The notes beneath the pieces were generated by a model that saw only the letters and a program-made list of their open reading frames with translations, was not told the origin of the DNA and did no database searches. A DNA stretch of 54,245 bases from Lentisphaerae bacterium RIFOXYA12_64_32 (GTDB lineage Bacteria; Verrucomicrobiota; Lentisphaeria; Oligosphaerales; YB12-FULL-65-16). The stretch is taken from NCBI GenBank assembly GCA_001803235.1, contig MHBL01000053.1:1-54245 (forward strand), read 5' to 3'. Of the stretch, positions 41,703-50,432 are shown one piece after another; position 1 is the stretch's first letter; every line of letters begins with the position of its first letter. Position numbers and translations under genes: made by a program.

Positions 41703-43589
41703 CTACTCCCGGAACCAGATCTCGAGCAGACGGCCGATGATCTGGCAACCGCGCTGGTTCGCGTGCACCGCGTCGCCCATGAACCAGCCGTAGGTCTTGC
41801 CGCTGTCCTGGATGTATGCCCACCACGGCCCGGTCATGTCGAAGAACGCGCACGTCTCCTCCGCCGCAACCTTCTGCATGTTGTAGCGGAAATTGCTGGT
41901 CGTCGTATCGATCTCGCGCGTGTACTTCTGGATGTGCTCGCACTGGACCGAACCGAACACGGGCGTCAGCAGCAGGACTTCCGTGTCCGGCTTGCGCACC
42001 CGAACCTGCTTGATCACCGACCGCACCGCCTCGGCGTCGCCGCCGTTGGAAATGCCGCCGATCAGGAGAAGGTCCGGATTGTGCTTCAGCACGTAGTCCT
42101 CGACGCGGTTCTCGTCCTGGTAGTACTTGCAGCCGGTCGAACTCCGCAACGACGCAATCTTGGTGATCTTGCATTTCGGGTAGTTCCGCATCAGCAGCAG
42201 TTCAAACGACGAGGCGGACGTGTTGCCCATGATGCTGTCGCCGAGCAGGACCATGCGGAGTTCGCCGCCGTCGCGCAACTTCGCCATCGCTTTGGGAATG
42301 TTCGCGAACCGACCCGCTGGGGGCGTGTAGGCGATCGGGTCCATGGCCGCGTAGATCGCGTCAATGCGTTCGAGAGTGCGCTTGCCGGCAAACGCGTCCG
42401 CAACACTGCCGTTGAGCAGGAACCCGCCCAGGCGCGCCGTCCCGGGCGAGGCAAGCTTCAGAACGAGTTCGTGCTCGGCGTTCCGGTCCAGGCCCTTCGC
42501 GAGCGAGACGGGACGCATGGTCGGGCCGGTCACGTCCTTCGGCGCGGCGAGCGGCTGCGCCGCGGCACCGTCGACGGAATACGCGTAGTCCGCACTGTCT
42601 TTGTCCACGACGTCGATGATGCCGATCTCGGAACCGGTGAACCTCAGCGTCAGCGCCGCGCCCACTTCGTCGGAGACAAGGACGTGACGGAACGGGCCGA
42701 TCGGACTCGCCTGGCCCGGTTTCCACGTGCCGGACGTCTTGACCTGCGGGTCCTCGTACGCGACAATGCGGCCGTTGTCGTTCGTGTCGGGAAACAGCGG
42801 TTGCGGCAGCACACGCGCCTGCGGCTTCTCCGGCACGGGGTACGCGGCCATCAACGCATCGATGAACTTGGCGATGCCCTCCGCATAGATCCGCGCGCCG
42901 GCATCGGTCGGGTTGATGCCGTCGGCTGAGAACGCCTCGAACGATATCTCCCCGGCGATGATCTTGTCCGCCGCGTACCTGGCCAGGTTCAGGCTCGGGA
43001 TGTTGTAGTGCGCCGCAATCTGCTCACTGACCGCGACGTACTCGGGTGTCTGCCCCGCCTTGTACGCCTGCAGCATTTCAGGAGTCAGGGTGTAGAGCAG
43101 AATCGTGCTGTGCGTCGCACGGTAGATGGTGACCTGACGAACCAGTCCTTCCAGGGACGTCTTGACCTGCGCGATGTCGACGTTGCGGTCGGCGGCGGTG
43201 AAGTCGAGGATCGCCAGGTGCCCGCTGCAGATCACCTCGCCGTACACCGGCTGGCCGCGGCTGCACCGATACAGGCCGAACCAGCTCCCGCCCGGCTGCA
43301 TCTGCCGCGTCTCGATCATTCCGGCTTTCGGGAAGTACTTCTTGAACCCAGCCACCATCTGCGCCGAGTACCGCAGGTTCGCGTCCTTCAGCCCGGTCCC
43401 GGCCAGAACCGAGTTGCCGATAAAGAACAGGTACTGGTTCCCAACCGTATCCACCTTGAAGTAGTACTGGCTGTTCGGAATCCCGCCGCGAACCTGGTAG
43501 TACTCATCAGCCCCAGCCGCGGCCGCACACGCCGCACCGGCAAGCAACAGATTCCAGGACAACGCTCTCGCGAAGTGAGTCGAGACCAT
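41703..43589 (-). CDS. Secreted protein with two SGNH-hydrolase domains
   Basis: 628 residues with a signal peptide (LSWNLLLAGAACAAAAGADEY). The first domain has FFIGNSVLAGTG (GNS at 58-60, with the catalytic Ser) and, near 225, SADGINPTDAGARIYAEG, the DxxH-like block with Asn in place of His. About 270-415 is a beta-sandwich (ALTLRFTGSEIGIIDVVDK, ELVLKLASPGTARLGGFLLNG). The second domain has MVLLGDSIMGNT (GDS at 449-451), GGISNGGD and GDAVHANQRGCQIIGRLL with the Asp-x2-His pair intact. Such proteins are usually carbohydrate esterases, for example deacetylating glycans. The first domain may be inactive because its catalytic His is not seen. Confidence 0.78.
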   Translation of the reverse strand: MVSTHFARALSWNLLLAGAACAAAAGADEYYQVRGGIPNSQYYFKVDTVGNQYLFFIGNSVLAGTGLKDANLRYSAQMVAGFKKYFPKAGMIETRQMQPGGSWFGLYRCSRGQPVYGEVICSGHLAILDFTAADRNVDIAQVKTSLEGLVRQVTIYRATHSTILLYTLTPEMLQAYKAGQTPEYVAVSEQIAAHYNIPSLNLARYAADKIIAGEISFEAFSADGINPTDAGARIYAEGIAKFIDALMAAYPVPEKPQARVLPQPLFPDTNDNGRIVAYEDPQVKTSGTWKPGQASPIGPFRHVLVSDEVGAALTLRFTGSEIGIIDVVDKDSADYAYSVDGAAAQPLAAPKDVTGPTMRPVSLAKGLDRNAEHELVLKLASPGTARLGGFLLNGSVADAFAGKRTLERIDAIYAAMDPIAYTPPAGRFANIPKAMAKLRDGGELRMVLLGDSIMGNTSASSFELLLMRNYPKCKITKIASLRSSTGCKYYQDENRVEDYVLKHNPDLLLIGGISNGGDAEAVRSVIKQVRVRKPDTEVLLLTPVFGSVQCEHIQKYTREIDTTTSNFRYNMQKVAAEETCAFFDMTGPWWAYIQDSGKTYGWFMGDAVHANQRGCQIIGRLLEIWFRE

Positions 43590-43673
43590 CGTGTTCTCTC
43601 CTTTGTGAGTCCTTCTGCCCGTGCCCCTGCCCGATCTCGCCGCTCCAACGCGCCTGGCGCTCCCGCCCGCCGC

Positions 43674-45113
43674 TCACAGCAGCACGCCTTGCTTCTCCAG
43701 GTCTGCCTGAAGGTCCGCGATGGGCAGTTCGCGGAGTCCGCAACCACGCTGGATGCAGAGCGCCGCGGCCGTACCGGCGGCCTCACCGGTAATCATGCAC
43801 TGGACCGTCGGCCGGATGCAGCCAAACGCCTCGTGCGTGGCCGACATGCAGCGCCCGGCCACCAGCAGGTTCGCCTTGCCCTTGGCCAACAGGGCGCGGA
43901 ACGGGATGTGGAAGTACCAGCGCGGCGGGTACGCCGTGGCGGGGTCACTGATCCACTTCGGGCGCGGATAGCTGTCGATGGGGTGGCTGCCGCGGCCGAT
44001 GCGGTCGGGAAACTCGACCTGGTTGTAGATGTCACGGATGGTCAGCAGGAAATCGCCCTGAATATGCCGCGTCTCGCGCACGCCAATCTCCGGGCAGTCC
44101 AGCAGGAACGCCTTCTCGAAGCCTGGCAACGCCCGCATGTTCTCCAGCCAGCGGTGCACCATATCGGCCAGGAGCACCTCGGCGCGGGTGAGATCCTCAA
44201 CCTTGGTCCCGTCGCCCTGAGCACACGGGCAGCACAGGGTGACCACACCGGGCGTGGGCAGGTTGTAGACCTGGAAACCGCGCGGCGTGGTGTCCATCAG
44301 GATGTTGAGGGTGGCCATGTCGCCCTTCGCGAAGCGCGCCCTGGCCTCCTCGAGTGAGAAACGGGCAAACGGCTGCGCCGCGAAATGCTGTGGATTCCGC
44401 ACCAGCCACTCAAAGGTGCGCTGCAAGTCGACGTTGCCGGCCTTGAACATGACACCCATGGCCTGCATGGTGCCCAGCTTGGCCCCTTCCTGCACGCACT
44501 CGTCGTCCGGCGTCACGCCGAGGTGAAAGGGCACACCGGCGCGGGCGGCCAGGTCGCCGTCCCCGGTCGCATCAATGACCTGCCGGGCCAGGACGGCCTG
44601 GCGGCCCGACTTCGATTCGATCACCGCGCCGCGCAGCGTGTCGCCGTCCTGGAGCACATCGACGCACCAGGAGTGCAGGCGCAGTCCGACCTTGGCTTCG
44701 CCCATCATCTCGAAGAGAAGGCGCTTGAAGTCCTCGGAGGAGGTGAACACGTAGCTGCCCGCCTGGGCGTCATTGCCGATGCCGATCCCGGTGCGGATCA
44801 GGCGGTCGGCGATCTCCTTGGGGATACCGCCGGCGATCTGCACGTCCTGCGGGTGGCTGGCCAGCGCGTCCTGGTCACGGGTGTGCTCCGCCGCATCGCC
44901 CGAGAACTTCATGTACATGGTCAGGCCGGCGTTACCCGTGGTGACCATGCCGCCGAGACACCCTGTGCGTTCGATCAGGAGCACGCGCGCCCCGTGCCGG
45001 GCCGCGGCTAGGGCCGCCACACACCCGGCCGTGCCGCCCCCCGCCACCAGCACGTCCACCTCGTCCACGATCGGCGTCGAGACCTGCGTCGTCAGCGTTT
45101 CACCGATCTGCAT
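43674..45113 (-). CDS. FAD-dependent oxidoreductase (FAD_oxidored family)
   Basis: 479 residues; the start MQIGETLTTQVSTPIVDEVDVLVAGGGTAGCVAALAAARHGARVLLIERTGCLGG is chosen after GGAGAG. The dinucleotide fold GGGTAG is at 25-30, followed by GGMVTTGNAGLTMYM, the linker typical of this family. Near the C-terminus, VAGRCMSATHEAFGCIRPTVQCMITGEAAGTAAAL is the second FAD-binding stretch. Members are common beside polysaccharide-use genes in PVC and Bacteroidota genomes, but the substrate is unknown. No signal peptide. It lies 80 bases upstream of the SGNH gene on the same strand, so the two are probably an operon. Confidence 0.87.
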   Translation of the reverse strand: MQIGETLTTQVSTPIVDEVDVLVAGGGTAGCVAALAAARHGARVLLIERTGCLGGMVTTGNAGLTMYMKFSGDAAEHTRDQDALASHPQDVQIAGGIPKEIADRLIRTGIGIGNDAQAGSYVFTSSEDFKRLLFEMMGEAKVGLRLHSWCVDVLQDGDTLRGAVIESKSGRQAVLARQVIDATGDGDLAARAGVPFHLGVTPDDECVQEGAKLGTMQAMGVMFKAGNVDLQRTFEWLVRNPQHFAAQPFARFSLEEARARFAKGDMATLNILMDTTPRGFQVYNLPTPGVVTLCCPCAQGDGTKVEDLTRAEVLLADMVHRWLENMRALPGFEKAFLLDCPEIGVRETRHIQGDFLLTIRDIYNQVEFPDRIGRGSHPIDSYPRPKWISDPATAYPPRWYFHIPFRALLAKGKANLLVAGRCMSATHEAFGCIRPTVQCMITGEAAGTAAALCIQRGCGLRELPIADLQADLEKQGVLL

Positions 45114-45234
45114 TTCTACTCTCTCCTGATGGCAGCGTCGACTCAACCTGCCCGAGGAGGACACGTCTCGGGGCAAGGCTCCGGAAGATAGGGCGCGGCC
45201 GACGGAAAAGCAAGGAGTTAGGAAGGCCCACATC

Positions 45235-45368
45235 GTGATGCGTCAGTGAAAGGTGGAGTTCGTTGGCGTTCACGGCTTCAGCGTGTCTGCGGAGCGCCCC
45301 GGGAGCACGCTAAAGCTGTGAACTCCAACAGCGCGGCGCCACCTCACCACCTTTCACTGACGCATCAC
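45235..45368. repeat. 134-bp MITE-like element, TGCGTCAGTGAAAGG family, copy 2
   Basis: Perfect 22-bp terminal inverted repeats at 45235-45256 and 45347-45368 (GTGATGCGTCAGTGAAAGGT and its complement). Inside, two opposed hairpins share GTTGG-N-GTTCAC-N-GCTT and AGCGTG. Copy 1 at 6275-6407 has the same ends and length but a different inside. Confidence 0.85.
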
Positions 45369-45560
45369 CCCGCATCGGCCGCCGCAGGAGTCCGCGCCTC
45401 GATCACTTCCACGCCGTCGCGAAAGTGGAAGCGCCGCTCAGGGATGGTTGCCCTTGCCGTGCGCCGCGTCCTCGAGGGCCTTCTGCAGGCGCTCGGATTC
45501 CTTCTGTTCCTGCGCCGCGTCAGCCTCGCGGCTCCAGCCTTGTCCTTTGCTGACAGTTGG
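45365..45560 (-). pseudogene. Frameshifted gene remnant
   Basis: On the minus strand SREADAAQEQKESERLQKALEDAAHGKGNHP ends at a stop (45438). One frame over, PERRFHFRDGVEVIEARTPAAADAG continues to a stop at 45365 that lies inside the repeat's terminal sequence. The two pieces together look like a helical C-terminus and strand of a lost protein. The family is not recognised and the call could be wrong. Confidence 0.25.
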
Positions 45561-45706
45561 AGTACTTTGACCTCTCGCAGGCACTAGCCGACCCAGGATA
45601 CCAGCCGGACCGGGCAGCCCGTAAGCACACGCCCATGCTGGGCGTACACGAATGCCTGCTGCCGACGGAGTACCACCGCATGGTCTGGCGTTGTAAGGAG
45701 ACACGA

Positions 45707-46750
45707 ATGAAGTACGGCACGGTCTCCACCGGCAACGCAAGACTGATCGTCTTCCTGCTTTTCGTTCCCGCCATGCTGGCCGAACTTCTCACGGGGAATG
45801 CCCCTCCGATGAGATTCTTCTCGCCCTTGTGGTTGCTCATCTTCGTGCTCCTCTACGGCTGTGGCTGCTTGCTGATAAGAGAGATGAAAGTGCGATGGGA
45901 TCTGCAGTGGGGTGTTCTGTTCCTGGCGGTGGCCTACGGGATCGTCGAGGAGGGGCTGATGACCAAGGCATTCTTCAACCCGGAATGGGAAGGCGTGGGA
46001 TTGCTGTCCGGCTATGGAATGTACTGGGGAGTGCAGTGGGTATGGACGCTGGGAGTGACGTTCAGCCATGCGACCATCAGCATCGTGGTTCCCATCACTA
46101 TCGCAGATCACCTTTGGCCCCAGTACCGCCATGTCGCTACTCTCCGGAGACGGGGGGTGCTCTGGGCACTCGCGGGGATCTCATCCATCACTGTTATGGG
46201 GACGCTTTCCATCGGCAGGGCAGAAGGCAGTCGGACAATCCCCTTTCATCCTCACCCGGTGCTTCTGATGGGTGCTTGCCTCTGTGTGGTCCTCCTGTGC
46301 TGGTTGGCCTACAGAAGCAGGACCATCAGGGTGTCAACAGACATCGTGCCGCTCCTGCCGCCGAGTGCCTTCTTCATTCTCGCCTTCCTGGTCATTCCAT
46401 TCTTCTTGATCGTCCCAAACTTGATGGCCAAGAACAACGCGCCTGCAATGACGGCGATCCTGGCGGAACTCACGATGATTGTGTTGGTCTTGTTGTTCAC
46501 GTTTCTCCAGTTGTGTCATCACAGGATGAGCGGGCGACACACGACGGCCCTGGTTCTGGGCTTCCTGATGCCCTGGATCCTGCTGACGCCCTTTCAGGAA
46601 TTCGGGACTCTCACCCCGAGCAAGAATGGAACCGGGATGTTGGCCGTCGGCATTGTTGCCTTGATCGCACTGCTTCTCTGGAGGCGCGTGGTGTTGAGAG
46701 GCGAACGGCAAGCCTCCACAGCAACCGAATCGACCCCGACGTCGGACTGA
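45707..46750 (+). CDS. Polytopic membrane protein, unknown function
   Basis: 347 residues, start after TAAGGAGACACGA. About eight to ten hydrophobic helices are visible (LIVFLLFVPAMLAELL, PLWLLIFVLLYGCGCLL, VLLMGACLCVVLLCWLAY, FFILAFLVIPFFLIV, MTAILAELTMIVLVLLFTFL, MLAVGIVALIALLLW). The stretch VAYGIVEEGLMTKAFF, with GVTFSHATISI some 35 residues later, recalls the EE and FxxxH motifs of CPBP (CAAX-protease-like) membrane proteins, but the match is loose and the last motif is not seen. The gene stands alone before the nqr operon, 490 bases away. Confidence 0.7.
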   Translation: MKYGTVSTGNARLIVFLLFVPAMLAELLTGNAPPMRFFSPLWLLIFVLLYGCGCLLIREMKVRWDLQWGVLFLAVAYGIVEEGLMTKAFFNPEWEGVGLLSGYGMYWGVQWVWTLGVTFSHATISIVVPITIADHLWPQYRHVATLRRRGVLWALAGISSITVMGTLSIGRAEGSRTIPFHPHPVLLMGACLCVVLLCWLAYRSRTIRVSTDIVPLLPPSAFFILAFLVIPFFLIVPNLMAKNNAPAMTAILAELTMIVLVLLFTFLQLCHHRMSGRHTTALVLGFLMPWILLTPFQEFGTLTPSKNGTGMLAVGIVALIALLLWRRVVLRGERQASTATESTPTSD

Positions 46751-47240
46751 CCGCACAGCTTCGCTCCGCGGCGACCCCCAAGCGGTTCACCATGGCCTGC
46801 CGGGAGTTCTCTCTCTCCGGGTTCTGGGTGTCCGCGCCGCCGGGCCCGCCCATACGTCCTATGGGGCCCATGTCTCCCATATGTCCCATGCTCCCGGCCC
46901 GACGCCGCGCAGTAACAGCCCCGCATGACCGGGCAGCGGCCGCCCTGAAGCCGCTCCCAGGTTACTCGCCGGCCAAGGGACTGGCCGAGCCACGGGTACC
47001 AAGCGGTGCGGGCAGCCCCTTGCCCGCAGGCTCAGAACCCGTCGTGCCGGCAGGTAGCCCGCGAGACATGACCGCACCGTCCGCGGCCCCGGCGGGGGCG
47101 CCAAGGCATTGCGCGGACGGCCGCGCGGCGTTTGCACCCGCACCGTCTCTGGACTATGCTGAAGCGGTGTTTGGGCATTGACCGCACCCGGTCGCACCGG
47201 GACGGCGAGATACATGCCACGGTTGACGGAGTCCGGAAGC
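46751..47240. other. Intergenic with degenerate nonamer array
   Basis: 46850-46895 holds a degenerate 9-bp array (CTCCCATAT, GTCCCATGC type). The rest is GC-rich without a gene, ending in the nqr promoter. In particular no nqrA is present here. Confidence 0.6.
47132..47160 (+). promoter_or_regulatory. Sigma-70 promoter of the nqr operon
   Basis: TTGCAC (47132-47137) and TATGCT (47155-47160) are 17 bases apart, about 75 bases before the nqrB ATG. Confidence 0.6.
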
Positions 47241-48311
47241 ATGGCAGACGGCGCAAAGCCCAAGGCTGCGGCGGCGAAGAAGAAACGCTACCTGCGGCAG
47301 AAGGCGATGGAACGCGTGCTGCTGGCACTGGTGCCGGTGCAGGCAGGCGCGGTCTACTTCTTCGGCTGGCGCACGCTGGTGCTGACGCTGGTGCTGTGCC
47401 TGGTGGGGGCCGGGGTCGAGTACGGCATGGCGCGGCGGCGCGGCGACCCGCTGACCGCCGCGGTGTTCGTGACCGCGACGCTGCTGTCCCTGTCACTGCC
47501 CCCGACCTGCCCGTTCTGGATCGGCATCGTCGGCGTCGGCGTGGCGGTGCTGTTCGGCAAGGAAGTGTTCGGCGGGTTTGCCCGCAACGTCTTCAACCCG
47601 GCCATCGTGGGCCGCGCGTTTGTCTACGTCAGTTTTCCCATTGAACTGACCGGCGCATTTGTCCCGGTGTGGAAAGGCGGCCTGGCAGGCTTGCTGCACT
47701 GGGGCGCGCGCCACGATCTGGACGGCCTGCACGCGGTCACGTCCTCGACGCCGCTGCTGGCGCACCGCGAGCACGGCTTTGTCACCGACCTGGGCCAACT
47801 CTTCGTCGGCAACATCGGCCAAGTTTTCACCGGTTCCGACGGTGTGTCGCGCGTGCTCAATGCCGGGAGCGCCGGTGAAGTGTCGACGCTGCTGATCCTG
47901 CTCGGCGCCGCCTACCTGCTCTGGACCCGGACGGCGAACTGGCGACTGATGTGCAGCACGCTGGGCGGCGCGGTCCTGGCCGTCGTCCTGTTCCGGCACC
48001 TCGGCGGTGTCAGCGCGGTTCCGGCCCTGCCGTGGATGCTGTGCGCGGGCGGGCTCATGTACGCGGCGGTGTTCATGGTGACCGACCCGGTGAGCGCGCC
48101 CAAGGAGACGGCGGCACAATTCGCCTACGGCCTGTTCATCGGGTTCATGATCGTGTTCTTCCGCTGGAAAGCGGTGTTTCCCGAAGGCGTCGGGTTCGCC
48201 ATCCTGCTCGGCAACACGGTCGGGCCGACCCTGGACCTGCTGGCCCGGGCCTGGACGGACTGGCGCGCGGCACGCACCGCGCCGGCCGCCGCGGAGGGCC
48301 AGGCGCCATGA
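47241..48311 (+). CDS. nqrB: NqrB/RnfD-type membrane subunit
   Basis: 356 residues, start after GGAGTCCGGAAGC. Many membrane helices surround the landmarks GKEVFGGFARNVFNPAIVGRAFVYVSFP (the NqrB/RnfD signature) and LHAVTSSTPLLAH, where the family carries a covalently bound FMN on a Thr. Together with NqrC-F the context supports NqrB rather than RnfD, since an NqrF-type gene, not rnfB/rnfC, follows. NqrB is part of the sodium channel and binds riboflavin/FMN and quinone. First gene of a tightly packed operon; its stop overlaps nqrC (ATGA). Confidence 0.85.
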   Translation: MADGAKPKAAAAKKKRYLRQKAMERVLLALVPVQAGAVYFFGWRTLVLTLVLCLVGAGVEYGMARRRGDPLTAAVFVTATLLSLSLPPTCPFWIGIVGVGVAVLFGKEVFGGFARNVFNPAIVGRAFVYVSFPIELTGAFVPVWKGGLAGLLHWGARHDLDGLHAVTSSTPLLAHREHGFVTDLGQLFVGNIGQVFTGSDGVSRVLNAGSAGEVSTLLILLGAAYLLWTRTANWRLMCSTLGGAVLAVVLFRHLGGVSAVPALPWMLCAGGLMYAAVFMVTDPVSAPKETAAQFAYGLFIGFMIVFFRWKAVFPEGVGFAILLGNTVGPTLDLLARAWTDWRAARTAPAAAEGQAP

Positions 48312-49009
48312 ACAAGCGGCACCCGGCCTACATTGTCGGATTCATGGTCGGCCTGGCCGCGCTGTTCGGCACTGCGGTGACCGGGCTGAACCTGGCCACC
48401 CGGCCGATCGTCGAGCGGAACGAAAAGCTCGTCCGGCAAGAGGCGCTGGTGCGCCTGTTCCGGCTCGGCGACCCGGCGCAGCTCACGGCCGCCGAGGTGG
48501 TCGGGCTCGTGCAGCGCCGGATCGACGAGTCGCGCACCCTGCGCGACCCCGAGACCGGCTGGGAAACGCCGCTGATTCAAGCCTATGCCGACGACGCGCG
48601 GACGCAGCTCGTCGGTTACGCCGTCCGGTTCCGCGGCCTCGGGTTCTGGGCCCCCATCGAGGGGCTCATTGCGGTGTCCGCGGACCGCCAGAAGACGATC
48701 GGCATCGTCATCCTCTCGCACTCCGAGACGCCGGGTCTGGGCGGCCGCATCGTCGAACCGGTCTTCATGGACCAGTTCGCCGCCGGGATCCGGGTTCTGC
48801 CCGTGGTCGACGGCAAGGCGCTCTACCTGACGGCATCCCCGCCCGAGCCGGGCTCGCCGACGTACGGCCGCAACCTTCACGCCATCACGGGTGCGACCCA
48901 GACCTGCCTGGCCATGGAGCGCATCCTGAACGAGCACCTGACCCGATTCCAGCGCGCCATGGCCGCCGCTACGCCCGCCGTAGCGGCACGGAAAGACGGA
49001 GGCGCCTGA
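48308..49009 (+). CDS. nqrC: NqrC/RnfG-type FMN-carrying subunit
   Basis: 233 residues. One N-terminal membrane helix (AYIVGFMVGLAALFGTAVTGLNLAT) anchors a periplasmic FMN-binding domain. The flavinylation motif is NLHAITGATQTCLAME (S/T-GAT-x-T), and GFWAPIEGLIAVS with HSETPGLGGRI are further family marks. FMN is attached to the Thr by ApbE. It overlaps nqrB at its start and nqrD at its end (TGATG), implying coupled translation. Confidence 0.88.
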   Translation: MNKRHPAYIVGFMVGLAALFGTAVTGLNLATRPIVERNEKLVRQEALVRLFRLGDPAQLTAAEVVGLVQRRIDESRTLRDPETGWETPLIQAYADDARTQLVGYAVRFRGLGFWAPIEGLIAVSADRQKTIGIVILSHSETPGLGGRIVEPVFMDQFAAGIRVLPVVDGKALYLTASPPEPGSPTYGRNLHAITGATQTCLAMERILNEHLTRFQRAMAAATPAVAARKDGGA

Positions 49010-49641
49010 TGTCGTTCAAGAACTCTGCCAGCGGGACCGCACTGCTGAAGAACCTGTGGCAGGACAACCCCGTCTTCCGCCAGGTCCTCGGCATCTGTTC
49101 GACGCTGGCCGTCACCAATCTGGTGCTGAACACGCTGCTGATGTGCGGCGGGCTGATCTTCGCCACCGCGCTGACCAGCCTGACCGTGTCGTTGCTGCGT
49201 GACTACACGCCCAAGCAGGTGCGGATGATGGTCCAGGTTCTGATCGCGGCCGCGTACGTGATCGTGGTGGACATCGCCATTCGCGCCTTCTTCCCGGAGG
49301 TGCACAAGGTCATTGGCCCGTACGTCGGGCTGATCATCACGAACTGCATCATCATGGGTCGGGCCGAGGCGTACGCCTGCAAGAACCCGCCGCTGCCGTC
49401 GTTCTGTGACGGTCTCGGCGCGGGCATCGGCTACAGCCTGGTCCTGCTCAGCATTGCGGTGGTGCGCGAGGTGGCGGGGTTCGGCACGCTCCTCGGCTTC
49501 ACTCTGCCGCGGCTCGACCTGTGGTGGCACCAGTGGACCATTCTGGTCATGCCGCCGGGCGCCTTCTTCATGCTCGCCCTGGTGGCGTGGCTGGCCAACA
49601 GTTTCGTCGTGAAACCCGCCAACACCGGAGGTGCCAAGTGA
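49009..49641 (+). CDS. nqrD: NqrD/RnfE-type membrane subunit
   Basis: 210 residues, six hydrophobic helices. Landmarks of NqrD: LWQDNPVFRQVLGICSTLAVTN near the start, VLIAAAYVIVVDIAIRAFFP, and IITNCIIMGRAEAYACKN, whose Cys in TNC helps hold the intramembrane iron-sulfur centre shared with NqrE. DGLGAGIGYSLVLLSIAVVRE follows. The start overlaps the nqrC stop; GGAGG in the 3' end of nqrC is the ribosome-binding site. Confidence 0.92.
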   Translation: MSFKNSASGTALLKNLWQDNPVFRQVLGICSTLAVTNLVLNTLLMCGGLIFATALTSLTVSLLRDYTPKQVRMMVQVLIAAAYVIVVDIAIRAFFPEVHKVIGPYVGLIITNCIIMGRAEAYACKNPPLPSFCDGLGAGIGYSLVLLSIAVVREVAGFGTLLGFTLPRLDLWWHQWTILVMPPGAFFMLALVAWLANSFVVKPANTGGAK

Positions 49642-50276
49642 TCACGCCGCTGCTTGCCACCGCCACGCCGGGCGCGCCCGAACACGGGCTGCTGCTGCAG
49701 CTTCTGGTGATCTTCCTGGCCGCCGCGTTCACCGACAACATCCTACTGACGCGCTTTCTGGGCATGTGCTCGTTCCTGGCCATTTCGCGGCAGATGAAGA
49801 CCAGTCTCGGGCTGGGCGTGGCTGTCGCGCTCGTCACGACTGCCACCGCCGGGCTGAACTACCTCGTGCACCGGTTCATCACCGTGCCGCTCGGCATCGA
49901 GTTCCTCGAACTGATCATCTTCATTGTCGTCATTGCGGCGTTTGTGCAATTGGTCGAGATGGTCGTGGAGCGCGTGTCGTTGCCGCTGTACTTTGCGCTC
50001 GGGATCTTCCTTCCGCTGATCACCGTGAATTGCGCTATTCTCGGCGTGTCGCTGTTCATGCTGAACAAGGCCGGGTACGGGTTCTGGCAGTGCCTGGTGT
50101 TCGGCGCCGGCAGCGGCTTCGGCTGGATGCTCGCCATCCTGCTCATGGCCGGGATCCGGCAACGGCTGAAGACCGACAAAATCCCGGCTGGCCTGCAGGG
50201 CGCCGGGATCACGCTGATCATTACCGGCATCATCGCGCTGGCCTTTGTCGGGTTCAGTGGCATGATCAAGTTCTGA
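49638..50276 (+). CDS. nqrE: NqrE/RnfA-type membrane subunit
   Basis: 212 residues from a GTG placed by CCGGAGGTG and overlapping the nqrD stop. Landmarks: FTDNILLTRFLGMCSFLAISRQ with a conserved Cys, LEFIxF-like LELIIFIVVIAAFVQLVEMVVE, and LPLITVNCAILGVSLF with the second conserved Cys (TVNCA). These Cys pair with those of NqrD around the intramembrane Fe-S site. Six helices. Unlike the other junctions in the operon, 156 bases with a nonamer array separate it from nqrF. Confidence 0.92.
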   Translation: MITPLLATATPGAPEHGLLLQLLVIFLAAAFTDNILLTRFLGMCSFLAISRQMKTSLGLGVAVALVTTATAGLNYLVHRFITVPLGIEFLELIIFIVVIAAFVQLVEMVVERVSLPLYFALGIFLPLITVNCAILGVSLFMLNKAGYGFWQCLVFGAGSGFGWMLAILLMAGIRQRLKTDKIPAGLQGAGITLIITGIIALAFVGFSGMIKF

Positions 50277-50328
50277 GGTCGGTGGCACGGAGTGCTGGGT
50301 GTCGAGCGTCGGGTGTCGTGGGGCGACG

Positions 50329-50366
50329 GTCACTGAGTCACTGCGTCATTAGGTCATTGCGTCACC
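50329..50366. repeat. Forward nonamer array between nqrE and nqrF
   Basis: About four copies of GTCACTGAG/GTCACTGCG, preceded by GGGTGTCGAGCGTCGGGTGTCG-like sequence as at the 10067 array. This is the only array of this nonamer seen outside the CRISPR region. Confidence 0.85.
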
Positions 50367-50432
50367 CCCCGGACCGCGACAGCGCAACACAGTCGATGCG
50401 ATACCGCTGACACTGCAAAAGGGACATCTCGC

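Larger units (their letters stand above)
45114..45706. other. Intergenic with MITE-like element and gene remnant
   Basis: The gap holds the palindromic element at 45235-45368 and a frameshifted remnant at 45365-45560, both described separately. No other gene is seen. Confidence 0.5.
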
